Source: Bacteroidales bacterium UBA3289 (lineage in GTDB: Bacteria; Bacteroidota; Bacteroidia; Bacteroidales; UBA932). From it: DNA of 64,000 nt. Both the position numbers and the translations under genes were made by a program. Positions 51,851 to 60,477 of this stretch are shown piece by piece; the stretch's first letter is position 1; each line of letters starts with the position of its first letter. The DNA is taken from positions 1-64,000 of the forward strand of contig DETL01000007.1 of NCBI GenBank assembly GCA_002361625.1, written 5' to 3'. The notes beneath the pieces are model-generated. The model made no database searches, had not been told where the DNA came from, and saw only the letters and a list, made by a program, of their open reading frames with translations.

Positions 51851-54250
51851 ATGAAAGATTTCAACGAGTTCAGCCCGCATTCGGGCGTAGAAGTAAATAT
51901 CATGCCGGTGATCGGCGATTCCTCCCTCCTGAAGCTGGACGAGTCCGAGCTCCGGGACGCCCTTCCGATCCTGGCGCTCCGGAACGCCGTGATCTTCCCG
52001 GGAACGGTTTTCCCCGTCACCATCGGCCGGGAGAAGTCCATCCGTGTCATCCGTGACGTGGAGGCGAAGGACGGTGTGTTGGGAGCGGTCCCGCAGACGG
52101 ACGTTGCCGTGGAAGACCCTGAGGCGAAGGACCTTTTCGGGTATGGCACCGTGTGCAAGGTGATCAAGACGCTGGAGATGCCGGACGGTTCCCTGACCGC
52201 GATCCTGCAGGGCTTCAAGCGGATTTCCCTGGAATCCGTCCTGAGTTACGAACCTTATATCGTAGCGCGCGTGCATTATGAGGAGGACCTCGCTCCGCGC
52301 GCGGACGACAAGGAGATATCCGTCCTCTCCGATGCGCTCAAGGAGCGCGCCGCCGAGGTCGTGCACGCGTCCTCTTTCGCCCCGAAGGAGGCGGTGGGTG
52401 CGCTCAAGTCCATCGACAATTTCACCTTCCTGGTGAATTTCATCGCGACGACCATCGAGGTGGAGAATTTCTCCGACCGCGTACGTCTGCTGGAGATCGC
52501 CAGCCTGCAGGAACGCGGCATGGAACTGCTCAAGGTGCTGGACACCCAGGTGCAGCTCCTCCAGATCAAGCAGGAGATCAACCAGAAGGTGAAGAGCGAC
52601 ATCGACCAGCAGCAGCGGGAGTACTACCTGAACAACCAGCTGCGCACCATCCAGGAGGAACTGGGCATGGACGAGGAGGAGGATTTCGCCAAGTTCCGGG
52701 CCCGGGCCGACGAAAAGAAGTGGTCCAAGGAGGTCCGCGCGATCTTCGACAAGGAGATGGCCCGGCTGGAGAAGTACAACCCTTCCTCCCCGGACTACAG
52801 CATCCAGTACAACTACATCCAGTTCATGCTGGACCTGCCCTGGGGCGAGATGTCGGAGGACAACCTGGACCTCAAGCATGCCCAGCAGGTGCTGGACGAG
52901 GACCATTACGGGCTGGACCAGGTGAAGGACCGTATCATCGAGTATCTCGCCGTCCTCAAGCTCAAGGGGAACATGAAGTCCCCGATCCTGTGCCTGTACG
53001 GCCCTCCCGGCGTGGGCAAGACCTCTCTCGGCAAGTCTGTCGCACGGGCGCTCGGACGCAAGTATGTCCGGATTTCCCTGGGCGGCATGCACGACGAGGC
53101 GGAGATCCGCGGTCACCGGAAGACCTATGTGGGCGCCCTCCCGGGCCGGATCCTGAACGGGATCCTCCGGGCCGGAACCTCCAATCCGGTCATCGTCCTG
53201 GATGAGATCGACAAGCTCTCCTCCGACTTCAAGGGCGACCCGTCCAGCGCGCTGCTGGAGGCCCTGGACCCGGAGCAGAACGGGACCTTCCACGACAATT
53301 ACCTGGACATCGACTACGACCTGTCGAATGTCCTGTTCATCACCACGGCGAACGGCATTTCCACCATCCAGCCGGCCCTGAAGGACCGGATGGAGATGAT
53401 CAATGTCACGGGATACCTGGCGGAAGAAAAGCTGGAGATCGCGAAGAACTATCTGGTTCCCAAGCAGCTGGAAGAGCATGGCCTGAATAGGGACGAGCTG
53501 GAGCTGGAGCCGGAATGCCTCGCCGCCATCATCGACGAATATACGCACGAGTCCGGTGTCCGCGGCCTGGAGAAGCAGATCGCGAAAATCGCCCGCGTGA
53601 CGGCGAAGAAGATCGCCCTGGAAGAGGAGTATCCCAAGACCGTGAAGAAGGAAAACCTCAAGGAATATCTGGGCCTGCCGACGGCCTTCCACGACGTCCA
53701 GAAGGGCAACGAGGCGCCCGGTGTCGTTACCGGCCTTGCCTGGACCGAGCTCGGGGGAGAGATCCTGTTCGTCGAAAGTTCCGTGTCCAAGGGCAAGGGA
53801 GTCCTGTCCATGACCGGCAACCTCGGCGACGTGATGAAGGAATCGGCCCAGATCGCCTGGCAGTACATCAAGGCCCATCCGCAGCTGGCGAACCTCACCA
53901 CTGACCAGTTCATGGAGAAGGACATCCATGTCCATGTGCCCGAGGGCGCCGTTCCCAAGGACGGCCCTTCCGCCGGTATCACGATGGTGAGCTCGATGGT
54001 CTCCGCCCTCCGGGGCGAGGCTCTGAAGAGCGGGATCGCCATGACCGGCGAGATGACCCTCCGGGGCCGGGTGCTTCCGGTGGGGGGCATCAAGGAGAAG
54101 ATCCTGGCCGCCAAGCGCGCCGGAGTCCATACCATCGTCATTTCGGAAGAGAACCGGAAAGATATCGAAGATATCAAGGATATTTACGTAAAAGGTCTTA
54201 CCTTTGTCTATGTAAAAGACATCGCAGAGGTTATTGAAGCCATCTTTTAA
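51851..54250 (+). CDS. lon: ATP-dependent protease Lon
   Basis: A 799-residue cytoplasmic protease for damaged and regulatory proteins. The start is ATG 51851 (MKDFNEFSPHSGVEVN). Domains: an N-terminal LON substrate domain (about 35-235, LPILALRNAVIFPGTVFPV), a helical region, the AAA+ module with Walker A GPPGVGKTSLGKS, Walker B VIVLDEIDK and an arginine finger, and the Ser/Lys protease with Ser707 in KDGPSAGITM and Lys750 43 residues on. A palindrome overlaps the promoter, suggesting stress control. ung follows with no gap. Confidence 0.97.
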   Translation: MKDFNEFSPHSGVEVNIMPVIGDSSLLKLDESELRDALPILALRNAVIFPGTVFPVTIGREKSIRVIRDVEAKDGVLGAVPQTDVAVEDPEAKDLFGYGTVCKVIKTLEMPDGSLTAILQGFKRISLESVLSYEPYIVARVHYEEDLAPRADDKEISVLSDALKERAAEVVHASSFAPKEAVGALKSIDNFTFLVNFIATTIEVENFSDRVRLLEIASLQERGMELLKVLDTQVQLLQIKQEINQKVKSDIDQQQREYYLNNQLRTIQEELGMDEEEDFAKFRARADEKKWSKEVRAIFDKEMARLEKYNPSSPDYSIQYNYIQFMLDLPWGEMSEDNLDLKHAQQVLDEDHYGLDQVKDRIIEYLAVLKLKGNMKSPILCLYGPPGVGKTSLGKSVARALGRKYVRISLGGMHDEAEIRGHRKTYVGALPGRILNGILRAGTSNPVIVLDEIDKLSSDFKGDPSSALLEALDPEQNGTFHDNYLDIDYDLSNVLFITTANGISTIQPALKDRMEMINVTGYLAEEKLEIAKNYLVPKQLEEHGLNRDELELEPECLAAIIDEYTHESGVRGLEKQIAKIARVTAKKIALEEEYPKTVKKENLKEYLGLPTAFHDVQKGNEAPGVVTGLAWTELGGEILFVESSVSKGKGVLSMTGNLGDVMKESAQIAWQYIKAHPQLANLTTDQFMEKDIHVHVPEGAVPKDGPSAGITMVSSMVSALRGEALKSGIAMTGEMTLRGRVLPVGGIKEKILAAKRAGVHTIVISEENRKDIEDIKDIYVKGLTFVYVKDIAEVIEAIF

Positions 54251-54919
54251 ATGGACGTAAAGATAGAGCCCACCTGGAAGGAAGCCCTCCGGGACGAATT
54301 CGACAAGCCGTATTTCGCCTCGCTGGTGCGCTTCCTTCACGGAGAGAAAGCGGCCGGGAAGGTGATTTACCCTCCCGGCAGCCGCATTTTCAAAGCCTTC
54401 GAACTGACCCCGCTCCCTCAGGTGAAGGTCGTCATCCTGGGACAGGACCCGTATCACGGTCCGGGCCAGGCGATGGGCCTTTGCTTCTCCGTCCCGAAAG
54501 GAATTCCGGCGCCCCCTTCCCTGAAGAACATCTTCTCCGAAATCCACACCGACCTGGGCATTCCCATGAGCGGGAGCCCGGACCTGGAGCCCTGGGCCCG
54601 GCAGGGGGTTCTCCTCCTGAATTCGGTGCTTACCGTCGAGGCCGGGATGGCCGCTTCCCACAGCCGCATCGGCTGGCAGGAATTCACCGATGCGGTGATC
54701 CGGACGGTGTCCGACCGCTGCGACGGCGTCGTCTTCCTCCTCTGGGGACGTTTCGCCCAGGAGAAGGCCGCCCTGGTGGATACTTCCCGGCACCATGTGC
54801 TCACGGCGGCGCATCCTTCCCCGCTGGCCCGCGGCGCCTTCTTCGGCTGCCGCCATTTCTCCAAGACCAACCAGATCCTCGTCTCCGAGGGCAAAACACC
54901 CATCGATTGGCAGTTATGA
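54251..54919 (+). CDS. ung: Uracil-DNA glycosylase
   Basis: A 222-residue family 1 enzyme removing uracil from DNA. It has the water-activating Asp66 in GQDPYHGPGQAMGL, the uracil-binding LLLNSVLTVE and the DNA-intercalating loop HPSPLARGAFFG near the C-terminus. The ATG directly follows the lon stop codon, and the TGA overlaps the coaD ATG (ATGA), so lon-ung-coaD are co-translated. Confidence 0.96.
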   Translation: MDVKIEPTWKEALRDEFDKPYFASLVRFLHGEKAAGKVIYPPGSRIFKAFELTPLPQVKVVILGQDPYHGPGQAMGLCFSVPKGIPAPPSLKNIFSEIHTDLGIPMSGSPDLEPWARQGVLLLNSVLTVEAGMAASHSRIGWQEFTDAVIRTVSDRCDGVVFLLWGRFAQEKAALVDTSRHHVLTAAHPSPLARGAFFGCRHFSKTNQILVSEGKTPIDWQL

Positions 54920-55374
54920 AAACCAAGGCACTTTTCCCCGGCTCGTTCGACCCGTTCACGGCCGGCCATCTGAATATCCTCAAGCGCGCCCTCACGATGT
55001 TCGACGAAGTGGTCGTCGCCGTGGGTATCAACCAGGACAAGCGCGGCTTCTTTGACATGGACAAGCGCCTCCGGATCATCCGGAAGGCGACGGAAGGGCT
55101 CGAAGGGGTTTCCATCATCCAGTATGACAACCTCACCATCGACACCTGCCATGAACTGGGCATCCACCACATCGTGCGCGGTGTCCGCAACATGATCGAT
55201 TTCGAGACCGAGCGCTCCATCGCCGATGCGAACCGCCGCCTGGCCCCCGATATCGAGACCATCATCATCCCGACGGCCCAGGAATTTGCCCATATTTCCT
55301 CGAGCGCCGTCCGGGACATCCTCAAGCATCACGGCGACTATTCCGCCTTCATTCCGGAAGGCGTGGAGCTATGA
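54916..55374 (+). CDS. coaD: Phosphopantetheine adenylyltransferase
   Basis: A 152-residue nucleotidyltransferase for the fourth step of coenzyme A synthesis. The N-terminus (LFPGSFDPFTAGHLNILKRA) has the T/HxGH nucleotide motif with His18; RGVRNMIDFE and FAHISSSAVRD are the remaining family signatures. The start at 54916 gives the family N-terminus and a 4-base overlap with ung. Its own stop overlaps the thioredoxin-like gene by ATGA. Confidence 0.96.
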   Translation: MKTKALFPGSFDPFTAGHLNILKRALTMFDEVVVAVGINQDKRGFFDMDKRLRIIRKATEGLEGVSIIQYDNLTIDTCHELGIHHIVRGVRNMIDFETERSIADANRRLAPDIETIIIPTAQEFAHISSSAVRDILKHHGDYSAFIPEGVEL

Positions 55375-56822
55375 AACGGCTGTTGACGGTGCTGGCGGCC
55401 CTGTTGGCTGCCGTCATGCTGCGGGCGCAGGACGACCGCTTCGACGCCCTGGGAACGAAACTCGAGGAGTATTTCGCCGCCCTGGCGGGGGAACCCCTTT
55501 CCGTCCAGAATGCGGAATGCGATTTCCTTATCGAGTCCTGCCAGGATTCCCTGGTCCGGCAGTTCGTCGCGCTGAAGATCTACGACCATTACCTGAATTC
55601 CAAGATCATGGGGGACGACGGGGTGGCGGTCCATGTGGCCGATACCTGGTTCATCCCCAGACGCGTAGCCATGCACTCCGAGTTGGACCTGCTGAATGCC
55701 AAGGTTTTTGCGGAGTTCAACCGCCAGGCGCTGCTCGGCGCGGAGGCTCCTTCGCTGCTGCTGCAGGACCCCTCCGGAGCGGAGATGACCGTCCCGGAGA
55801 CCGGACGCTACACGGTGCTGTACTTTTACGACACCTCCTGCTCCACTTGCCGGATTGAGACGCCCCGGCTGTGCCAATTCTTGAAAACGACCGATTTCCC
55901 GGTGACGGCCGTGGCCGTGTACGTGGGCGATGATGCCGAGTCGTGGGACGAGTACCGTACCGCTTCGCTGAACGTTCCGGGCATCGTGCATCTGTGGGAT
56001 CCCAACCTGGACTCCGACTTCCAGCGAAAGTACGGCGTGCTCCAGACCCCCCGGATGTTCCTGATCGCCCCGGATGGCACCGTCATGGGCCGGGGGCTGG
56101 ATACGCCGGCCCTCACCATGCTGCTGGAAAAAGCGTCCGGCCAGGAGGAACGCTATGTCTATGGCACCCGCGAAGGAATGTCGGTCTTCGAGAAGGTTTT
56201 CGCCGGTTACGGAGAGGACTTGAAGGCTTCCGACATCCTGGATGTCGCCTCCTATGTGGCGGAACGGACCTATGGAGAAGGGTCGGTGAACTCCTATAAG
56301 CAGATGGAGGGAGACCTCCTGTATTACCTGTCCTCCCGGACGGGGGAGACCTGGAAGGAGGGCACGCGCCAGTTTATCGACAAATACATCCTGGACGTTC
56401 CCGACGTTTGGACGGCTCCCGAGGATACGGCGCAGGTCGTTTCCCTGGCCCGGACGATGAAAGGCCTCCTGGAGCGTACGCCGGTAGGTTCCGTCGTCCC
56501 GGACTGGAAGGTCTCCGGGGAAATGCTGCGGAAGCCCTGCCTGCTGCGGAAAGCCGCGAAAAAGGGTGTCTTCCCCCTTCACAAGGCCGATTATCTCGTA
56601 TTCTACACGGAAGGCTGCGGCCGCTGCGAGGAAACCCTTGCCGCCGCCCGCAAGCTGGCGGACCAGGGCGCCAAAGTCCTCCTGGTGAACATGGACACCC
56701 TCTTCACCGACCGGCCGGACGAAGCGCACCGCCTGCTGGACACCTTCGACCTTTCCGCCCTCCCGTATGTGATGCAACTCGGTGCCGGGGGAGTGGTCCT
56801 CCACCGGTACCTGGAACTTTGA
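55371..56822 (+). CDS. Exported protein with two thioredoxin-fold domains
   Basis: A 483-residue protein with a signal peptide (start MKRLLTVLAALLAAVMLRAQ). Residues about 20-125 are an N-terminal helical region like those of DUF5106/TlpA-type proteins of Bacteroidetes. Residues about 125-260 are a TlpA-like thioredoxin domain with YDTSCSTCRIETP (CSTC). Residues about 390-483 look like a second thioredoxin fold with YTEGCGRCEETLA (CGRC) and a cis-Pro region LPYVMQ. It should work in periplasmic disulfide exchange. Two redox sites in one chain suggest intramolecular electron relay. Its TGA is inside the tRNA-Gln promoter. Confidence 0.85.
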   Translation: MKRLLTVLAALLAAVMLRAQDDRFDALGTKLEEYFAALAGEPLSVQNAECDFLIESCQDSLVRQFVALKIYDHYLNSKIMGDDGVAVHVADTWFIPRRVAMHSELDLLNAKVFAEFNRQALLGAEAPSLLLQDPSGAEMTVPETGRYTVLYFYDTSCSTCRIETPRLCQFLKTTDFPVTAVAVYVGDDAESWDEYRTASLNVPGIVHLWDPNLDSDFQRKYGVLQTPRMFLIAPDGTVMGRGLDTPALTMLLEKASGQEERYVYGTREGMSVFEKVFAGYGEDLKASDILDVASYVAERTYGEGSVNSYKQMEGDLLYYLSSRTGETWKEGTRQFIDKYILDVPDVWTAPEDTAQVVSLARTMKGLLERTPVGSVVPDWKVSGEMLRKPCLLRKAAKKGVFPLHKADYLVFYTEGCGRCEETLAAARKLADQGAKVLLVNMDTLFTDRPDEAHRLLDTFDLSALPYVMQLGAGGVVLHRYLEL

Positions 56823-56848
56823 TTATTGGGGAAAATACCCTATCTTTG
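56818..56848 (+). promoter_or_regulatory. tRNA-Gln promoter
   Basis: TTTG (56818-56821), 19 bp, TATCTTTG (56841-56848): a full consensus. The -33 box overlaps the stop codon of the thioredoxin gene (56820-56822). Confidence 0.9.
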
Positions 56849-56859
56849 CCGAACGAAAT

Positions 56860-56930
56860 TGAGATGTGGTGTAATGGTAGCACCAGGGATTTTGGTTCCC
56901 TTAGTTAGAGTTCGAATCTCTACATCTCAA
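56860..56930 (+). tRNA. tRNA-Gln (anticodon TTG)
   Basis: A complete 71-base cloverleaf. Acceptor TGAGATG/CATCTCA, D arm GTGT-AATGGTA-GCAC, anticodon arm AGGGA-TTTTGGT-TCCCT with TTG at loop positions 34-36, variable loop TAGT, T arm TAGAG-TTCGAAT-CTCTA, discriminator A. The three bases after it (56931-56933) are CCA, and the opposing DJ-1 stop codon begins at the next base. Confidence 0.97.
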
Positions 56931-56933
56931 CCA

Positions 56934-57488
56934 CTACAGCATCAGGCCGGCCCGGACGCGGTCGGCCGTTTCTTTTCCTTTCAGCGTTTCCAGGATGGCG
57001 AGGCCGAAGTTCACGGCGTGGCCGGCACCGCGGCCGGTGATGAGCTGCCCGTCCACGACGGCGCTCTCCGGCGTATAGACGGCGCCTTTCGCGATCATCG
57101 CGTCCTGGAATCCCTCAAAGCAGGTGAATCGCTTGCCGGTTACGTCCTCCAGCTGGGAGGCGACGAGGCCGGGGGCTGCGCAGATGGCCGCGACGATGCC
57201 GCCGCCGGCGTAACATTTGCGCATCAGGGCCATCAGGGCCTTGTCTGCCGCCAGGTTCTTGGAGCCGGGCATGCCGCCGGGGAAGATCATCACGGCGGGC
57301 GCATCGTCGTCGAAATCATCCCGGGTGAGGTCCACGCTCACGGTGATGCCGTGGGAACTCGTCACGAAGGGGTCATCGGTAATGGACACGGTCTGGACAT
57401 CCACGCCGCCCCTGAGGAGCACGTCGCGGGTGGCGATGGCTTCCATGTCTTCGAAGCCGTCGGCAAGGAAAATATAGATTCCGTTCAT
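56934..57488 (-). CDS. DJ-1/PfpI-family protein
   Basis: A 184-residue cytoplasmic protein of the DJ-1 family. It has the glutamate region DGFEDMEAIATRDVL, the nucleophile Cys103 in AAICAAPGLVA and the late GRGAGHAVNFGL. This is the YajL/DJ-1 branch, credited with protecting against methylglyoxal and oxidised cysteines; the exact activity is disputed in the literature. It is placed 6 bases after the YugP-like gene on the same strand, and its stop abuts the tRNA. Confidence 0.92.
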   Translation of the reverse strand: MNGIYIFLADGFEDMEAIATRDVLLRGGVDVQTVSITDDPFVTSSHGITVSVDLTRDDFDDDAPAVMIFPGGMPGSKNLAADKALMALMRKCYAGGGIVAAICAAPGLVASQLEDVTGKRFTCFEGFQDAMIAKGAVYTPESAVVDGQLITGRGAGHAVNFGLAILETLKGKETADRVRAGLML

Positions 57489-57494
57489 GGTGGA

Positions 57495-58172
57495 TTAGTT
57501 TCTGCGGTTCGCGATGGAAATGTAGTACAGGAGGGTGGCGAGGGAGCCGATGGCGGCGATCACGTAGGTGTAGGCCGCCCATTTGAGGGCGTCCGCGGCC
57601 ATGGGCTTGGTCTCGTAGTTCACGATGCCGGCTCCGTCCAGCCATTTGACGGCCCGGGCACTGGCGTTGATCTCCACGGGCAGGGTGATGAAACTGAACA
57701 GGGTGGTCAGGGCAAAGAGGCCGATTCCGATCCAGAGCAGCGACGGGAACATGTTGATAAAGACCACCCCGGCGAGAAGCACCCAGGACACCCAGTTGTT
57801 CGCGAAGCTGACGACGGGAACGAGGGCGGAGCGCAGGCGCAGCGGGGCATACCCTTCCTGATGCTGGACCACGTGGCCGCACTCGTGGGCCGCCACGGCC
57901 GCGGCGGCGACGGAACGGCCGTAATACACGTCATGGCTCAGGTTCACGGTCTTGGTCTGGGGGTTGTAATGGTCCGTGAGGGTGCCTTCGACGGAAACGA
58001 TTTTCACGTCATGGATGCCATGGGCTTGCAGCATACGCTGGGCGACCTCGGCCCCGGTGAAGGAGGTGGGAACCTCCTGGTATTTCTCGAAACGGTTTTT
58101 CAGGCGGGCCTGGATGAACATGCTCAGCACCATGACCGCGATCATCAGGATCCAAATCATTGAGGTAGTCAT
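57495..58172 (-). CDS. YugP-like zinc metallopeptidase of the membrane
   Basis: A 225-residue inner-membrane protein. The start is ATG 58172, followed by a helix (MIWILMIAVMVLSMFIQARL). The peptidase site AAHECGHVVQH (HExxH) is preceded by NLSHDVYYGRSVAAAAVAA; two further helices follow (around 120-165) and one is near the C-terminus. This is the YugP/zinc metallopeptidase family of unknown substrate. It is the first gene of a pair with DJ-1 and divergent from alr. Confidence 0.92.
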   Translation of the reverse strand: MTTSMIWILMIAVMVLSMFIQARLKNRFEKYQEVPTSFTGAEVAQRMLQAHGIHDVKIVSVEGTLTDHYNPQTKTVNLSHDVYYGRSVAAAAVAAHECGHVVQHQEGYAPLRLRSALVPVVSFANNWVSWVLLAGVVFINMFPSLLWIGIGLFALTTLFSFITLPVEINASARAVKWLDGAGIVNYETKPMAADALKWAAYTYVIAAIGSLATLLYYISIANRRN

Positions 58173-58191
58173 ATCGCGTTTTCCTTTTCTA

Positions 58192-58199
58192 CAAAAATA
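58192..58199 (-). promoter_or_regulatory. -7 element of the YugP-DJ-1 pair
   Basis: TATTTTTG on the minus strand, 19 bases before the ATG at 58172. No -33 TTTG at ideal spacing. Confidence 0.45.
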
Positions 58200-58232
58200 C
58201 ACATTTTATACTGAAATGTCAGCCGATATTGT

Positions 58233-58240
58233 TAAATTTG
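58233..58240 (+). promoter_or_regulatory. -7 element of alr
   Basis: TAAATTTG, 21 bases before the alr ATG at 58262. It excludes the in-frame ATG at 58229, which would lie upstream of the transcription start. Confidence 0.5.
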
Positions 58241-58261
58241 CTGACTATTTTACAGAATGCG

Positions 58262-59365
58262 ATGATGCGAGAGGATGACTTTTCCCGGTTGGAGCTGGAC
58301 CTGAAGGGCTGCGAGCGCAATTACCGGTATTTCCGTTCCCTGCTGGACCCTGCGACGAAACTCCTGGTGCTCGTCAAGGCCAATGCGTACGGGCATGGAG
58401 CCGTGGAATTCGCGGCCATGATGCAGCGTGCCGGGGCGGATTATCTCGCCGTCGCCTACCCCGTGGAGGGGCTGGAACTGCGGCAGAACGGTATCAGCCT
58501 GCCCATCATCGTCCTTACGGCCGGGACGGATTTCTATCCCGAGATCATCGCCACGCGCATGGAGCCCAGCATTCCGAACCTGGAGTCCCTGGAAGCCTTC
58601 TGCGGCCACCTTCGCTCCGCCGGCCTGCAGGGATATCCCGTCCATATCAAGCTGGACACCGGCATGCACCGCCTGGGATTCATGACCTCGGAGATTCCCG
58701 CCCTGGTGGAATTCCTGAACGCCCACCCGGAAGTGAAGGTGAAGTCCATGTTCTCCCACCTCTGCGTCGCCGACGACCCGGAAGAGGATGCCTTCACCGC
58801 CGCCCAGTTCCGTCTCTTCGAGCAGAACACGCAGTCCATCGCCGCGGGAATCGGCTATATGCCCATGCGGCACATCCTCAACTCCGCCGGCATCGAACGG
58901 TTCCCGGAGCATCAGTACGATATGGTACGCCTGGGCATCGGCATCTACGGCATCAGCGCCCTGCCGGGCGTCCAGCTCGCCCCGGTTGCTTCCTTGAAAT
59001 GTAAAGTCCTGCAAATCAAGCATCTCCGGGAAGGAGACACCGTGGGTTACGGCCGATGGGGCAAGGCCCGTCCGGGCACTGTCATCGCCACCATCCCCGT
59101 CGGATACGCCGACGGCATCGACCGTCACCTGGGTCAGGGGCACGCATCCTTCTCCGTGAACGGCCACCGCGTCCCCACCATCGGCAACATCTGCATGGAC
59201 ATGTGCATGCTGGACGTTACCGGCGTGGACGTGAAAGTGGGTGATACGGTAACGGTCTTCGGGGCGGATCCCACCGTCACCGAACTGGCGGACATCCTGG
59301 GTACGATTCCCTACGAAATCCTCGCCTCCATTCCCAGGCGCATCGAACGGATCGTGGTTCGATAA
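58262..59365 (+). CDS. alr: Alanine racemase
   Basis: A 367-residue PLP enzyme making D-alanine for peptidoglycan. The start is MMREDDFSRLELDL. The PLP lysine is Lys39 in VKANAYGHGAVEF; HIKLDTGMHRLGF follows, then the second-domain PVGYADGIDRHLG with the catalytic Tyr, and GNICMDMCMLDVTG. It is a stand-alone racemase, not fused to MurF as in many Bacteroidetes. It converges with the TSCPD gene, with stops 6 bases apart. Confidence 0.96.
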   Translation: MMREDDFSRLELDLKGCERNYRYFRSLLDPATKLLVLVKANAYGHGAVEFAAMMQRAGADYLAVAYPVEGLELRQNGISLPIIVLTAGTDFYPEIIATRMEPSIPNLESLEAFCGHLRSAGLQGYPVHIKLDTGMHRLGFMTSEIPALVEFLNAHPEVKVKSMFSHLCVADDPEEDAFTAAQFRLFEQNTQSIAAGIGYMPMRHILNSAGIERFPEHQYDMVRLGIGIYGISALPGVQLAPVASLKCKVLQIKHLREGDTVGYGRWGKARPGTVIATIPVGYADGIDRHLGQGHASFSVNGHRVPTIGNICMDMCMLDVTGVDVKVGDTVTVFGADPTVTELADILGTIPYEILASIPRRIERIVVR

Positions 59366-59371
59366 GATCCT

Positions 59372-59668
59372 TTATGCCAATACCTTGCGCAGAACGCGCG
59401 TGAGCTGGTCGGAGCAGGAAGTCCCGCGCTCCTTGCAGTTGATGCCCGAGAGGCGGTCCAGGGCGAAATCCACGGGCTGTCCTTCCAGCAGGGCCCCCAG
59501 GGCCTTGAGGTTGCCGTTGCAGCCGGCGATGTAACGGAGGTTGTGGATCTTTCCGTCAATGAGGTCGAAATCGATCTGACGGGAACAAACCAGGGCCGAC
59601 GGCACGGCCGTAATGTGACGCACCCCGTTCACGGTGCTGTCGCTCAGTATCTGGATGTCTTCAGGCAT
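59372..59668 (-). CDS. TSCPD-domain protein
   Basis: A 98-residue protein, ATG at 59668. It is a stand-alone TSCPD domain: GVRHITAVPSALVCSRQIDF, IAGCNGNLKALGALLEGQP and ERGTSCSDQLTRVLRKV show the conserved cysteines seen at the C-terminus of class II ribonucleotide reductases and in small proteins of the TIGR03905 type. The function is unknown; the cysteines could bind metal. It starts 2 bases after the stop of the 76-residue gene. Confidence 0.85.
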   Translation of the reverse strand: MPEDIQILSDSTVNGVRHITAVPSALVCSRQIDFDLIDGKIHNLRYIAGCNGNLKALGALLEGQPVDFALDRLSGINCKERGTSCSDQLTRVLRKVLA

Positions 59669-59670
59669 TT

Positions 59671-59901
59671 CTAGAATAGCGTAGGATGGTTTTCTTCCAG
59701 TTCCGACAGGATCTTGGACATGATGGCTTCGCGGAAGAGGGCGGCCTTCGCATGGACCTTGAAACGGGAGCAATACTCGTCCACGGCGGCCATTTCGCTG
59801 TCGTTGAAATACAGGACGTAGCGGTTCTTGCGCAGGAGGGCTGCCTTCTGCTTTTCCAGGTAGGCCGGGTCCACGCCCGGAATCTTGCGTTTTCTAGCCA
59901 T
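59671..59901 (-). CDS. Conserved small basic protein, possible DNA/RNA binder
   Basis: A 76-residue protein beginning MARKRKIPGVDPAYLEKQKA, ATG at 59901. A basic N-terminal segment is followed by a strand (RYVLYFNDSEMAAVDEYC) and two helices (SRFKVHAKAALFREAIMSKIL). The strand-helix-helix layout resembles ribbon-helix-helix proteins, but I cannot assign a family. It is co-transcribed with the TSCPD gene. Confidence 0.65.
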   Translation of the reverse strand: MARKRKIPGVDPAYLEKQKAALLRKNRYVLYFNDSEMAAVDEYCSRFKVHAKAALFREAIMSKILSELEENHPTLF

Positions 59902-59932
59902 CGGATGCAAATTTAGCAAAAACCCTTCAGAA

Positions 59933-60367
59933 TCAGCGCTTGGAACGGAAAAATTCCTGCATGAGGGCCGTGCATTCGTCCGAAAGGACCCCGGCGGTTA
60001 CCTCGGTCCGGGGATGGAGGAGGGAAGGAGAGAAGAGGGAAAAACCGCGGCGCGGGTCGATGGCACCGTACACGATCCGTCCGACCTGGGCCCAGTTCAA
60101 GGCGCCGGCGCACATGGGACAGGGCTCCACCGTTACATATAAAGTGCATTCCTGCAGATACTTCCCGCCCATGGCCTCGGTGGCGGCCGTGATGGCTACC
60201 ATCTCCGCGTGGGCCGTGGTGTCCCGGAGGCGTTCGGTCATGTTGTGTCCCCGGCCGATGATCCGTCCTTTCCAGGTGATGACGGCGCCGATGGGAACCT
60301 CCCCGGCGGCGAGGGCAGCGGACGCTTCCCGGAGCGCTTCCCGCATGAATTTCTCGTCCTGTTCCAT
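59933..60367 (-). CDS. tadA: tRNA-specific adenosine deaminase-type nucleoside deaminase
   Basis: A 144-residue zinc deaminase. The start at MEQDEKFMREALREASAAL (60367) gives the family N-terminus. The zinc site is complete: HAE in TTAHAEMVAI and PCPMC in TVEPCPMCAGAL. It converts the wobble adenosine of tRNA-Arg to inosine; a guanine-deaminase role is less likely given the TadA-like tail FSPSLLHPRTEVTAGVL. It lies 31 bases before the 76-residue gene on the same strand. Confidence 0.9.
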   Translation of the reverse strand: MEQDEKFMREALREASAALAAGEVPIGAVITWKGRIIGRGHNMTERLRDTTAHAEMVAITAATEAMGGKYLQECTLYVTVEPCPMCAGALNWAQVGRIVYGAIDPRRGFSLFSPSLLHPRTEVTAGVLSDECTALMQEFFRSKR

Positions 60368-60441
60368 GGTATGCGTGTTGATGTTGCTAAGATACGGATA
60401 ATCTTGCATTATTCCCCTGAAAATGTTGAAATAGTATCATT

Positions 60442-60473
60442 CTTGCAGTAATTCGGAGAAATTCCTACCTTTG
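60442..60473 (+). promoter_or_regulatory. Promoter of the AraC-type regulator
   Basis: CTTG (60442-60445), 20 bp, TACCTTTG (60466-60473). The element ends 4 bases before the ATG at 60478, so the message is probably leaderless. Confidence 0.65.
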
Positions 60474-60477
60474 TTCC

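Noticed and set aside
51824..54856. A 1010-codon open frame on the - strand opposite lon and ung
   Set aside because: It covers two well-defined genes and the lon promoter; composition is that of an antisense frame (Leu/Gly/His/Val-rich) with no domain.
56850..56960. Integration (att) site of a mobile element at tRNA-Gln
   Set aside because: No integrase, no repeated tRNA 3' end and ordinary housekeeping genes on both sides.
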